Shown: piece by piece, positions 9,701-14,805 of the stretch
Layout of the letters: each line of letters opens with the position of its first letter
Position numbering within the stretch: the first letter of the stretch is position 1
Assembly (NCBI GenBank): GCA_041499035.1
Contig: JBGQJK010000001.1
Location: 1 to 64,000, forward strand
Direction: 5' to 3'
Source of the DNA: DATFUL01 sp041499035
Lineage (GTDB): Bacteria > Patescibacteriota > Microgenomatia > UBA8517
DNA length: 64,000 nucleotides
Program-made: the position numbers and the translations under genes
Notes under the pieces: model-generated
Told to the model about the DNA's origin: nothing
The model's input: the letters and a program-made list of their open reading frames with translations, nothing else
Databases searched by the model: none

Positions 9701-11269
9701 TCCAGAAAGCGGAGTGGAGCCGGTAGCTACGACGCTTATGCCATTTACTGCAACTCCTGCGCCGGCAGTATTGTTATTTTGAAAAGTAAAACTGGCCAAA
9801 CTTGAACTTGCGGTGTTTAGGGAAGTGTTTGTTAAAGCGTATGAATTCCCGCTGGTTGCTGTTGAGGTCAGATTTGCGGTGCCTGATGTTGAAGTCAGGT
9901 TTAGGGCTCCTGTAGTTAAGGTTAGGCCATTACTGGCAGTGAGAGTAGAGGAGAACCTGCCTGCCCCCGTTACATCCAAAGCTACCCCCGGCGCTGCGTT
10001 TCCGATCCCGAGCCTTTTTGTTGCTGAATCATAGAAAAAATTGGCGTTATCCTGGGTCAGCTTTGTTCCGTCGGAGAATATAACCGAGCCTGCTGTGTAG
10101 GCGGCCGAGTTATTGGTTCCGCCGTTGGCTATAGCGAGAACTCCGGAAAAAGCACCAAGGCTAGGGTTGGTCCATGTCAGGTTTCCGCTTCCGTCGTCGG
10201 TCAGGAGAGTGCTTGCAGCCCCTTGAGTCGTAGGGAAGGAATAGGCAACTCCGTTAATGGAGGTAATGTTGCCGAATGTAGCATTGCCCGAAATTGCCAA
10301 GTCGCCGCTGCCGGTTATTTTTCCTGAGACTGTTTCGGTCCCTCCCAAGCTTGTTGCACCTGAAATAGCTAAGTCTCCCGAGCCAGTGATCTTACCGGCA
10401 ACCGTCTCGGCGCCCCCCAAAGCTGTGGCTCCGGCTACGCTCAGGTCGCCGGAAGCCGTGAGCTTTCCCCCCACCGTTTCTGAGCCTGTTATGGTTGCTG
10501 CTCCTGTTACCGTTTCGGTTCCTTTGACATTCAAATTATTATTTACGGTTGTATTTCCTGTGGTCGCGCCGATGCTAATTGTGGTTCCAGCGCCTCCGAT
10601 GTTTAGGGTAGTGGCGGTCGTGTTGAGTAGGTTAAATATATTTTGACTTGTTGTGATACTGTTACCACCGACAATTACATTACCGGTCAAATCAACATTA
10701 CCTATAATCTTACTTTTCAATGTTAGGTTTCCGTCGACTTCTACATCTTTTGTGAAGATCGAATTGTCCTTAAAAGCCGATTCAATATTGATGTTAAATG
10801 TTGGTGCTGTGTTCGAAGTTGCGGCAGCCAGAACTGATCCTTGGGCGTTTTCCATTGCAGAAGCGCTGCCTATGTTGCTTGATATGGTTTGGCCTAGCAT
10901 CTTTGAACTTAGCGCATTGACCATCTCGGGTGGGGTAAACCTGACAATTCCGTAGGAGACCAAGGTTAAGATAATCACTTTAGCCCCAACTGCCAAAGCT
11001 TTCTTCTGGTCGACGTGCAGGCCTTTGTAAAGAACCGGGATATCCAGAGGTTCAGGAACGGTAACTTGTTGAGGAGTAGGGGAAAGACGGATGTGTTTTC
11101 TATTGCCTTTCAACTCTCGAATCTTATCCAACTCGTATCTCCTGTGGCCACCAACAGTACGAACGGGTACTAAAACACCCCGGGCTTCCCAGCGTCGAAG
11201 AGTCTTTGTAGACACGTTAAGGAGCTTTGCTGCATCTTGAATCGAGGCTAGGGCAGGAAATTGAGTCAT
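719..11269 (-). CDS. Giant membrane-tethered fibre protein with N-terminal MerR-like HTH
   Basis: About 3,516 residues from the ATG at 11269; an in-frame TTG at 11281 would add four. Residues 8-55 form a MerR/excisionase-type helix-turn-helix (A-A-K-L-L-N-V-S-T-K-T-L-R-R-W-E, then G-G-H-R-R-Y). A proline-rich linker follows, then one hydrophobic helix near residues 92-111. The remaining roughly 3,400 residues are Gly/Thr/Ser/Asn-rich beta-type repeats like those of phage tail fibres and trimeric adhesins. They include about eight G-N-V-G-I-G-x-x-x-P elements and several longer duplications. Residues ~3010-3125 form a domain with a C-x(10-12)-C pair and a G-D-L-I-T motif that is homologous to the extracytoplasmic part of the divergent gene at 11427. 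No S74 chaperone or LPXTG motif was seen. Predicted topology is HTH inside and fibre outside. Whether the HTH still binds DNA is unknown. Confidence 0.85.
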   Translation of the reverse strand: MTQFPALASIQDAAKLLNVSTKTLRRWEARGVLVPVRTVGGHRRYELDKIRELKGNRKHIRLSPTPQQVTVPEPLDIPVLYKGLHVDQKKALAVGAKVIILTLVSYGIVRFTPPEMVNALSSKMLGQTISSNIGSASAMENAQGSVLAAATSNTAPTFNINIESAFKDNSIFTKDVEVDGNLTLKSKIIGNVDLTGNVIVGGNSITTSQNIFNLLNTTATTLNIGGAGTTISIGATTGNTTVNNNLNVKGTETVTGAATITGSETVGGKLTASGDLSVAGATALGGAETVAGKITGSGDLAISGATSLGGTETVSGKITGSGDLAISGNATFGNITSINGVAYSFPTTQGAASTLLTDDGSGNLTWTNPSLGAFSGVLAIANGGTNNSAAYTAGSVIFSDGTKLTQDNANFFYDSATKRLGIGNAAPGVALDVTGAGRFSSTLTASNGLTLTTGALNLTSTSGTANLTSTATSGNSYALTNTSLNTASSSLASFTFQNNNTAGAGVAVNGISVVATGSTPLSGTNTENLINLSGTTLGNNTFNGVNFGNGLNNYVQGTNFTVTAAGAETLASTITTSQSNLVTTSTDGVVAINTTAATAGVPVQISPRLRLSGTVWDTGAVASRVDSWKIENVPTSGNPGTSRLVFGREYNGAGYTEVHSVDSSGNVITNGNVAVNGGSLTTTSSTANIFNSATTIALGNGNSATTLNIGSGSGGNVLNLAGTGATGTDTINLGTGGTNPDTINIGNSASTTTINLTRGGSGNIVFTGFNCNGFSNGGKLTTDTLGNVECANDITAAGSGTNFWQQNAEVLTPYIPTLDVTTGGTATASALFHAYGIEMPTSNIASLTSSTITTGSVLHATASAITHGSIVKLGEGGNQIFDGNVLYADIDHSGGGGGVFTGNFLKFDNNQSTKFTVGSTGLMTTVGGVNISGANSTIDTSSHTLTLNLGSDSTGDIYYRNVSGNLARLNIGSAGQTLVVSGAGIPSWVGGSGVSGSDGWWQRNSGVVAPVNITDDLVIGAAATSSAKFQAFGVENATGNVATLTSSVINSGSVLYATASAITSGNIIKLGQGGDSAFSGNAIYADLDRTGGGGGTFTGNFLKFDNALTTRFTVSASGNIAVAAGSGLDTISAGTLNLGTSTANAVSISKSGVTTTVNGALTSSQTLTASNGLTLTTGALNLTSTSGITSLTSTATSGNAFEFIDNSLNTAAANLQSLTFKNNNTGGAGLSVNGINVAATGSTPTGGTNTENLINLSATALGSNTFNGINFGNGLTNYINGTNFSVTSAGLGTFAGGLAVTGGNTTVTNNILPAVTDTSNIGSSSSVEFNNIFAKAFTQNNFSVCDTSGNCGAVGNFWGQTNGALYPVNNTVDVLFGATAGATATASAHFAFTNITGAGVPTASISGNIANVRTFIDGNGNISSTNRNNLTLGNSATYNFTGNTLLNPNGTGNVGIGVTAPGSMLEVGGKGQFGLAAASTAQLVVNGGASGGDMVQLVRTSGGSLTYGWNLAGNKMSFNNVTDSLVTLQTSHSVTMSNTSEVNVGFDYGASDTHTGDQGLLKGSDSGGAGADSAGGTLYIASGRGTGNSTPSTLIFQTPTAGVSGTTRQTLNTRMTIDTTGNVGIGDTTPSKLFVVGNGDLFQVDSAGNVKGPTLALGTGTIAPTDRLFDINTSTALTNAVTYTGTAQRTLTGTLTGNITDYGVFSSVAINASDATFNHTTAALDGDISLTNGKTTDSMYGGQFNSNVNSSTLAPDTNRTATTSAGIFSGAFNNSTGTVFQQYGVFSQTANSGNNTTSTGVYGKAANENNTMSNALGVQGDAISDNASSTISNAYGVQGNVIKTLGTITNGYAGYFNIGTAVTTAYGVYANVTGAGTTNYGVYSNVSGAGTNYAGIFMGGNVGVGLTNPTDLLSVSQTTTTGKAINVSRNLGSASTDSPIVSINQLNSGDDQYAFDVENIGGGGAANISNTGSAIGLNLNQGTTGTGFGVNIFSNVDATVNNPLVNINVANAAFDQQAFYISNAGTANAERIDNSGSATALFISGTGTGNLANFDTTNASANGLLIDVQSSSSSQYGLKVTSNNGSTNGLYVRADGNVGIGTITPTALLDVNGNASVSGTLAFHTGTGTIQSTTFSPLVLGGTTTGNITLSPSNDIAGGFVAPNVTNVSDLGTASLLWRNIRGTNIFQGANQVCDSSGAHCLGNSLLWQLNSLVVSPANSTYDLTVGGTATGSAFQVFGLEKAADSSSRIVKINSTVITTGSLIEATSSAITSGSFIKLGQGGDAAFSGAGILFDFANTGGGGTNFSGDFIVAKKAGNIMFDVGSAGNVQVNGGSITTTATTANVFNATATTLSLGGAATTALNIGNGNSAMAAINIGSGTGGNTINIAGTGATGSDTVNIGTDSTSADTINIGNNTSTSAINLNSGTAPQFFRSLNATGKAQSGSFVFKDASLSSGDMIYATSAGALSSGNLFRLGTGGNTNFTGNVIQADIDNTGQGGLGFTGNFLKFSNGDSTVVTNTKYTLDSAGNASESGTLTLGNGSTIRPAFGPLTLSYKSAADTWTTGFTLTDTTGNVGIGQTAPTNKLEVALSSNQMVLLGTGGVASGVAFVNGSILSQNSQFQITAATAPISFYTGSTFDTMTPGTERMRLSNAGGLSLGNAIVGTDPGAGNASMSGTLTLGNGSTIRPAFGPLTLSYKSAADTWTTGISLGDVTGSQSFTSGVATTTGTSGAFSFNAGSLTTGTGAYVNSGSITTGDLVLINSTGTTLTTGNLLNVQNNSSSVFTVGASQITSALPHQFTAAGDVTMAYDLIFTNQTASTIDSYGPLTVRAGESFENNNLTLTSYNAGNILLNTGTTGGKVGIGAGITPIGLLTVDSSGVGANAIGKAAFIVNQAETQDIFSASASGTPRVTLNNAGNFGIGTTTPGNLLDILYASTATAAAMIRTSSNADTVGLAIKLGHSTLDTGDRFINFLNSAGTIIGKVAAATNTTVSFTGNGTDLAEYFVKDDPNAQFATGTVMCQGTNGVKACSTTDSAKIIGIVSDSPVFLGGIEGPNKVILALTGQVPVLMDPSSPNLNPGDLITVSNNGLATKATSAGFVIGRAQQNWTSGTGDSTRVIVSDIWADPTMSLTASGNLNAVPDSKNPGYSKLTDGNGNSINMLSGLTSIITNTFYSFQITVDTMLVKAGLVSPEVLTREIKPLAGEHDVAIKIGEATASGQLLIKNSLDKVVAGIDDTGNATFSGQLNSQNASISGSIHAGTIYADQIVSKDAKFGDTSTNTLGGITRDQIENLLTSIQQDQNLQNQAQNWSTSTATASAALNELDLKNLYVTGITALDSLSVTNGVTIGGDLVIAKLTNNQNSLTSINTIDTPLSIQTSASQPLYLMAGKVKIDTTGNVQVLGNLAVGGVLSASAISIAEDPNATTSATLGTVFLDSQASAGQAKIASGSTEITIRNPNIKADSLIFVTPTSPTSDTLYVKSKTNGNSTIGFKSPASDEVDFNWWIVNLVNGANQ
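7380..7775 (-). repeat. Internal duplication in the giant gene, copy 2 of about 130 codons
   Basis: This segment encodes a block starting L-T-A-S-N-G-L-T-L-T-T-G and running through N-T-E-N-L-I-N-L-S and F-N-G-I-N-F-G-N-G-L. It closely matches the block encoded at about 9540-9955. The two copies have diverged at the nucleotide level, so this is an old intragenic duplication, not an assembly artefact. Confidence 0.75.
9540..9955 (-). repeat. Internal duplication in the giant gene, copy 1 of about 130 codons
   Basis: Partner of the block at about 7380-7775, with the same order of motifs (L-T-A-S-N-G-L, then N-T-E-N-L-I-N-L-S, then F-N-G-V-N-F-G-N-G-L). Another repeat class (a block ending G-G-G-G-x-F-T-G-N-F-L-K-F) recurs at about 8510-8825, 7900-8240, 4300-4620 and, more diverged, 3720-3950. 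Confidence 0.75.
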
Positions 11270-11274
11270 TTTCT

Positions 11275-11299
11275 TGGACAATTACGATCAATTTGTCCA
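11275..11299. promoter_or_regulatory. Inverted repeat at the giant gene start, candidate operator
   Basis: TGGACAA (11275-11281) and TTGTCCA (11293-11299) form perfect 7-bp arms around an 11-nt centre. The repeat covers the predicted transcription start and the alternative TTG start of the giant gene, and lies in the divergent region with the c-like gene. A MerR-like domain binds palindromes as a dimer, so autoregulation by the giant protein's own HTH is conceivable. That is inference. Confidence 0.4.
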
Positions 11300-11304
11300 T
11301 ATTT

Positions 11305-11333
11305 ATTAAGTCATTAATCAGATTAACTGTCAA
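11305..11333 (-). promoter_or_regulatory. Predicted promoter of the giant gene
   Basis: On the minus strand a perfect TTGACA (11333-11328) is followed after 17 nt by CTTAAT (11310-11305), a four-of-six match to the -10 consensus. The predicted start falls inside the inverted repeat at 11275-11299. Confidence 0.5.
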
Positions 11334-11426
11334 GCCTCTTTTAGTCATAATATTCGATTTTCGATTAAAGGCTATTGCTTTTATGAGAAAACCAACCCTA
11401 AAATGTAAAAACAGATTATATAAAAA

Positions 11427-12197
11427 ATGAAAAAATACCTGCCGGTTATATATTTTCTTTTTACCTGTTTTTTACTTTCCTTTCCAAAACATTTGCACGC
11501 ACAGGTAAGCCCAATTTCAGGCGTGGCGCTAACAGTACCCATCGCCGACCAAACAGCTAAAAATGGGGACATTGTTTGCTCTATCAAGAGCGGTTACGCT
11601 CCCTGTTCAAACTCATATGACTCAGGAATGTACGGGGTAATCAACGATAATCCCATAGGTTCTGTCGAGCTTCCTGGGGGCGGAAGACTGGTTAATACTA
11701 CTGGCAGCGTAGTAGTAAACGTGACAAGTGTCTCGGGGAGTATTAAGGTTGGGGATTTTATAACGACCTCGACAAATCCTGGTGTGGGACAGCTGGCAAT
11801 TCATAATGGTTATGTTCTCGGAATCGCCCAGGGCGACTATTCCGATTCTGACAAAATAAAAATAGGGCAAATACTGGTTTCCATATCCATACATCCCACG
11901 ATTGGCATTTCCGACAACCAAACAGATTTGTTCCGGTCGATTCGTGAAGGCCTCCTCTCGGCTCAGATAAGCCCTCTTGCAACTTTAAGGTATTTAACTG
12001 CGGCACTAATGGTTATTACAGGTTTCGGATTAGGGTTTATTTACTTCGGGAGAATTGCAAAAGCCGGAGTTGAGGCTATAGGCAGAAATCCGTTGTCCAG
12101 CAGGACGATTGAGTTTGGATTGATTTTACATATTTTGTTAACGATTGTTATAGTTGCCGCAGGCTTAGGAATAGGTTACTTAATTTTAACTCTTTAA
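11427..12197 (+). CDS. Secreted-domain protein with C-terminal ATP synthase c-subunit-like hairpin
   Basis: 256 residues. Residues 1-25 are a signal peptide (cleavage after H-L-H-A). Residues ~35-158 form an extracytoplasmic domain with Cys51 and Cys60 and a G-D-F-I-T motif. It aligns along its length with residues ~3010-3125 of the giant protein. Residues ~189-255 form two membrane helices joined by G-V-E-A-I-G-R-N-P, matching the polar loop of F-type subunit c; helix 1 is glycine-patterned (T-G-F-G-L-G) and helix 2 ends A-A-G-L-G-I-G-Y. Predicted topology (both ends outside, loop inside) also matches subunit c. The proton-binding Asp/Glu expected 18 residues after the loop Pro222 is Ile240, and helix 2 contains no acidic residue. 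It is the first gene of the F1-ATPase operon. It probably cannot carry protons. The c-homology is strong inference. Confidence 0.75.
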   Translation: MKKYLPVIYFLFTCFLLSFPKHLHAQVSPISGVALTVPIADQTAKNGDIVCSIKSGYAPCSNSYDSGMYGVINDNPIGSVELPGGGRLVNTTGSVVVNVTSVSGSIKVGDFITTSTNPGVGQLAIHNGYVLGIAQGDYSDSDKIKIGQILVSISIHPTIGISDNQTDLFRSIREGLLSAQISPLATLRYLTAALMVITGFGLGFIYFGRIAKAGVEAIGRNPLSSRTIEFGLILHILLTIVIVAAGLGIGYLILTL

Positions 12198-12198
12198 T

Positions 12199-13920
12199 AT
12201 GGGACTTTTTGATAATTTATTTAAATTAGGCAAGCCCGAAATAAAACTTGGGCCGGGGAGAGTTAGTCCCGTTGTTCTCCTTGTCCTAGACGGCTGGGGT
12301 ATTGCACCTGAATCTCCAGGCAATGCAATTTCGCAGGCAAAAACACCCAATATGGATAAACTCGTTAGTCTCTACCCGAATGGGGAGCTTGTTGCTTCGG
12401 GCGAGTCGGTTGGACTCCCTGCAAATGAAGTAGGCAATACCGAAGTAGGGCACCTAAACCTTGGGGCTGGTCGAGTTGTTCTTCAAGACCTTAAAAGGAT
12501 AAGTAAGGCAATCAAAGACGGGGATTTTTTTCTGAACAAAGCTTTAAGAGATGCGGCCGCTCATACCGCTTTAACTAAATCAAAGATGCACATAATAGGT
12601 CTTGTAAGTAGCGGCGAGGTCCATTCCGCTATGGATCATTTTTATGCCACTCTTGATTTTTGCAAAAAAGAGGGTGTCAAGGATGTCTACCTCCATCTTT
12701 TTACCGACGGGCGGGATGCTCCGCCCAGCGAGGGTCTTACAATCATTAAAAAAGTTCAAGAACATGTAGACGGTGCCGGCCTTGGGGTAATAGCGACAAT
12801 TATGGGCCGGTACTATGCAATGGACAGAGACCGAAGATGGGACAGAACACAGGCGGCATTTGAAGCTCTGGTGCGCGGCAAAGGTCAAACCGCTACTTCC
12901 GCCTCGGAAGCCCTTCAAAAATCTTATGCAGCAGGCAAAACAGATGAGTTTGTTGAGCCGACAGTCATTTTAAATAGTCAGGGTGCGCCAACCGCGACAA
13001 TTGGGGACAGTGATTCGGTAATATTTTTTAATTTCAGAATTGACCGGCCGCGGCAATTAACCATGGCCCTAACCGTTGCCGATTTTACAAAAGCCAATAT
13101 TTTTTGGGAATTTGACCCTTATGCCGTTAAATACGGTCAAAAACATGCAGATACAGGCTCCGAAGTTCAAAAGAACGAACCGTTTGCCCGCGGAAGGCTC
13201 CCTTCTAATTTGTTTTTTGTGACAATGACTCAATATCAAAAAAATTTGCCGGTTAGCGGTGTTGCTTTCCCCCCAGAGGTTATTAAGAATGGACTTGCGG
13301 AAACACTGGCAGGGGCAAATATTCCTCAAATGCATATGGCAGAAAGCGAAAAGGAAAGGTTTGTAACATACTACTTTGACGGTCAAAGGGAAGAGAAGTT
13401 CCGGCTGGAAGATACTTTAATAGTTCCATCCCCACGAGTTGCAACTTATGACAAAAAACCTGAAATGTCGGTACTCGAACTTGCTTATGAAGTTAAAAAA
13501 GTGCTAAGCAAGGACAAATATAAATTTATTGTTATAAATTTTGCCAATGTTGATATGGTAGCCCATACCGGACAAATTAAGCCTACTATACGGGCGGTAG
13601 AAGTAGTCGATACGGCCGTTGGTGAGGTGTTTGAGGCGGTATTAGCGATTGGAGGGACCTTGGTTATTACTGCGGATCACGGCAACGGGGAAGAACTTTT
13701 AACATATCCTCCCGGCTCATATTTTTTTACAACAAGCCAGGGGGAAGTAAATACAGATCATTCCAACTATCCCGTTCCGGTTATTTTTGTTAGTGCCGCC
13801 TATCAGGGTAAAGTAAAGACCATTACCGGCGGTACCCTGGGGGATGTAGCCCCGACGATTCTTACAATTTTGGGTATAGCAAAACCCGAGGCCATGACGG
13901 GACGGAATTTGCTAGAATGA
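12199..13920 (+). CDS. gpmI: 2,3-bisphosphoglycerate-independent phosphoglycerate mutase
   Basis: 573 residues. Interconverts 3- and 2-phosphoglycerate in glycolysis. Alkaline-phosphatase-fold motifs are all present: L-D-G-W-G (Asp31), G-E-V-H-S, T-D-G-R-D, M-G-R-Y-Y-A-M-D-R-D-x-R-W, F-F-N-F-R-x-D-R, N-F-A-N-V-D-M-V-A-H-T and T-A-D-H-G-N. One change is notable: the nucleophile motif G-N-S-E-V-G-H of the family reads G-N-T-E-V-G-H here, placing Thr81 where the phosphorylated serine sits. A roughly 20-residue extension precedes the catalytic domain. The gene starts 1 nt after the c-like gene and sits within the F1-ATPase operon, so it is probably co-transcribed. Confidence 0.95.
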   Translation: MGLFDNLFKLGKPEIKLGPGRVSPVVLLVLDGWGIAPESPGNAISQAKTPNMDKLVSLYPNGELVASGESVGLPANEVGNTEVGHLNLGAGRVVLQDLKRISKAIKDGDFFLNKALRDAAAHTALTKSKMHIIGLVSSGEVHSAMDHFYATLDFCKKEGVKDVYLHLFTDGRDAPPSEGLTIIKKVQEHVDGAGLGVIATIMGRYYAMDRDRRWDRTQAAFEALVRGKGQTATSASEALQKSYAAGKTDEFVEPTVILNSQGAPTATIGDSDSVIFFNFRIDRPRQLTMALTVADFTKANIFWEFDPYAVKYGQKHADTGSEVQKNEPFARGRLPSNLFFVTMTQYQKNLPVSGVAFPPEVIKNGLAETLAGANIPQMHMAESEKERFVTYYFDGQREEKFRLEDTLIVPSPRVATYDKKPEMSVLELAYEVKKVLSKDKYKFIVINFANVDMVAHTGQIKPTIRAVEVVDTAVGEVFEAVLAIGGTLVITADHGNGEELLTYPPGSYFFTTSQGEVNTDHSNYPVPVIFVSAAYQGKVKTITGGTLGDVAPTILTILGIAKPEAMTGRNLLE

Positions 13921-13944
13921 AATGTAAGCACGAATGAATACAAA

Positions 13945-14376
13945 ATGAAAAATCCGAACATTGAACTAAAAAGAGCCAGAAAGCGTGGGAGGGCCATAGT
14001 CGAAGAGGCTAAAATTAAGGCCTTAAGTATTATTGTTCAAGCTTACGGCGAGGAAATCCAGAAAATTGCCGCCGAAATTGCTGTCGAATTTAAAAATGAG
14101 GCGCTTCTGGAGGTGAGCCGATTTAAAGAAGAGCTTGAAAAAAGAGTTCTTGTCACTGAAGATGCCGCAGAGAGAGTTCTCGACGCCGAGTTTGATGAAG
14201 TTAAGAAGGAGGTTCAATCCTACAAGCAGGCAAAAATAAGCCAAATTGATTCTCAGGCAAAAGAAGTTCTAATTGACGTTACCAAAAAAGTACTCGGCAA
14301 GTCCATTGATCTCCGGGCTCACGAAGATCTGGTTATTAAATCTCTCGAAGATGCAAAACGACAAAACCTGTTCTGA
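13945..14376 (+). CDS. atpF: F-type ATPase peripheral-stalk b-like subunit without membrane anchor
   Basis: 143 residues, highly charged and predicted coiled coil throughout. The C-terminal part (A-K-E-V-L-I-D-V-T-K-K-V-L-G-K-S-I-D, then H-E-D-L-V) resembles the delta-binding end of subunit b. The usual N-terminal transmembrane helix is absent: the protein begins with a basic stretch (K-R-A-R-K-R-G-R). Its position directly before atpH supports the assignment. If it is b, it must be anchored by a partner and not by itself. The last 26 nt overlap atpH, which suggests translational coupling. Confidence 0.7.
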   Translation: MKNPNIELKRARKRGRAIVEEAKIKALSIIVQAYGEEIQKIAAEIAVEFKNEALLEVSRFKEELEKRVLVTEDAAERVLDAEFDEVKKEVQSYKQAKISQIDSQAKEVLIDVTKKVLGKSIDLRAHEDLVIKSLEDAKRQNLF

Positions 14377-14803
14377 AATAGTTAATTCACTTGCCCGTAC
14401 ACGAGCGGAAGCTAATTTGCTGGTTGCCGAGGTGGAGACTCTTGAGCGCTCACTCTATAAAATCGGCGAGGCCGACTTTGACCATACCCTCGAAACTGGA
14501 GTGCGCGCCAAAACTGCCTACGCGATCGGGCAAGCCGTTAAGGGGGGCAACCATTCTGCACTCCTAATTGAGCTTAAGGCAAAAATAAATAGCCTTACCT
14601 ATTTAGGGCTTAGGATTGCTTTTGAACCTAATTTGGAGGCAGTAGGTAAGTTTTATACCTGGGTGCGGCAGAATATAGGCGAGGGAGTGGCTCTCGATAT
14701 TGTAATTGATAAAACCGTCCTGGGCGGCGCTGTAATTGAGTATAAGGGCAAAATAAAAAACTTTTCGGTGTTAACCCTGGTTAACCAGTACTTTACTAAC
14801 TAA
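14351..14803 (+). CDS. atpH: F-type ATPase delta subunit
   Basis: 150 residues from the ATG at 14351. This start gives a soluble helical N-terminus and a 26-nt overlap with the b-like gene; starting upstream would add unrelated sequence. The C-terminal strand-helix (I-D-K-T-V-L-G-G-A-V-I-E-Y-K-G-K) is the typical delta/OSCP ending in which a hydrophobic-Gly-Gly turn precedes the last helix. Delta joins the top of F1 to the peripheral stalk. It is shorter and more divergent than the usual ~178 residues, but gene order b-delta-alpha is standard. Confidence 0.8.
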   Translation: MQNDKTCSEIVNSLARTRAEANLLVAEVETLERSLYKIGEADFDHTLETGVRAKTAYAIGQAVKGGNHSALLIELKAKINSLTYLGLRIAFEPNLEAVGKFYTWVRQNIGEGVALDIVIDKTVLGGAVIEYKGKIKNFSVLTLVNQYFTN

Positions 14804-14805
14804 TT

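Noticed and set aside
1836..10955. Many open plus-strand frames of 60-180 codons inside the giant gene
   Set aside because: They are antisense to a continuous 3,500-codon frame whose Thr/Gly/Asn-rich codons rarely give stops on the other strand. Their products are low-complexity Pro/Val-rich strings with no domains or ribosome-binding sites.
719..11281. Prophage tail-fibre region
   Set aside because: The repeats look phage-like, but no capsid, terminase, tail, integrase or lysis gene is nearby, and the protein has its own membrane helix. It is better explained as a cellular surface protein.
14273..14350. Earlier start for the ATPase delta gene
   Set aside because: The added residues overlap the b-like gene by over 100 nt and do not resemble delta. 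The ATG at 14351 gives the family-like N-terminus.
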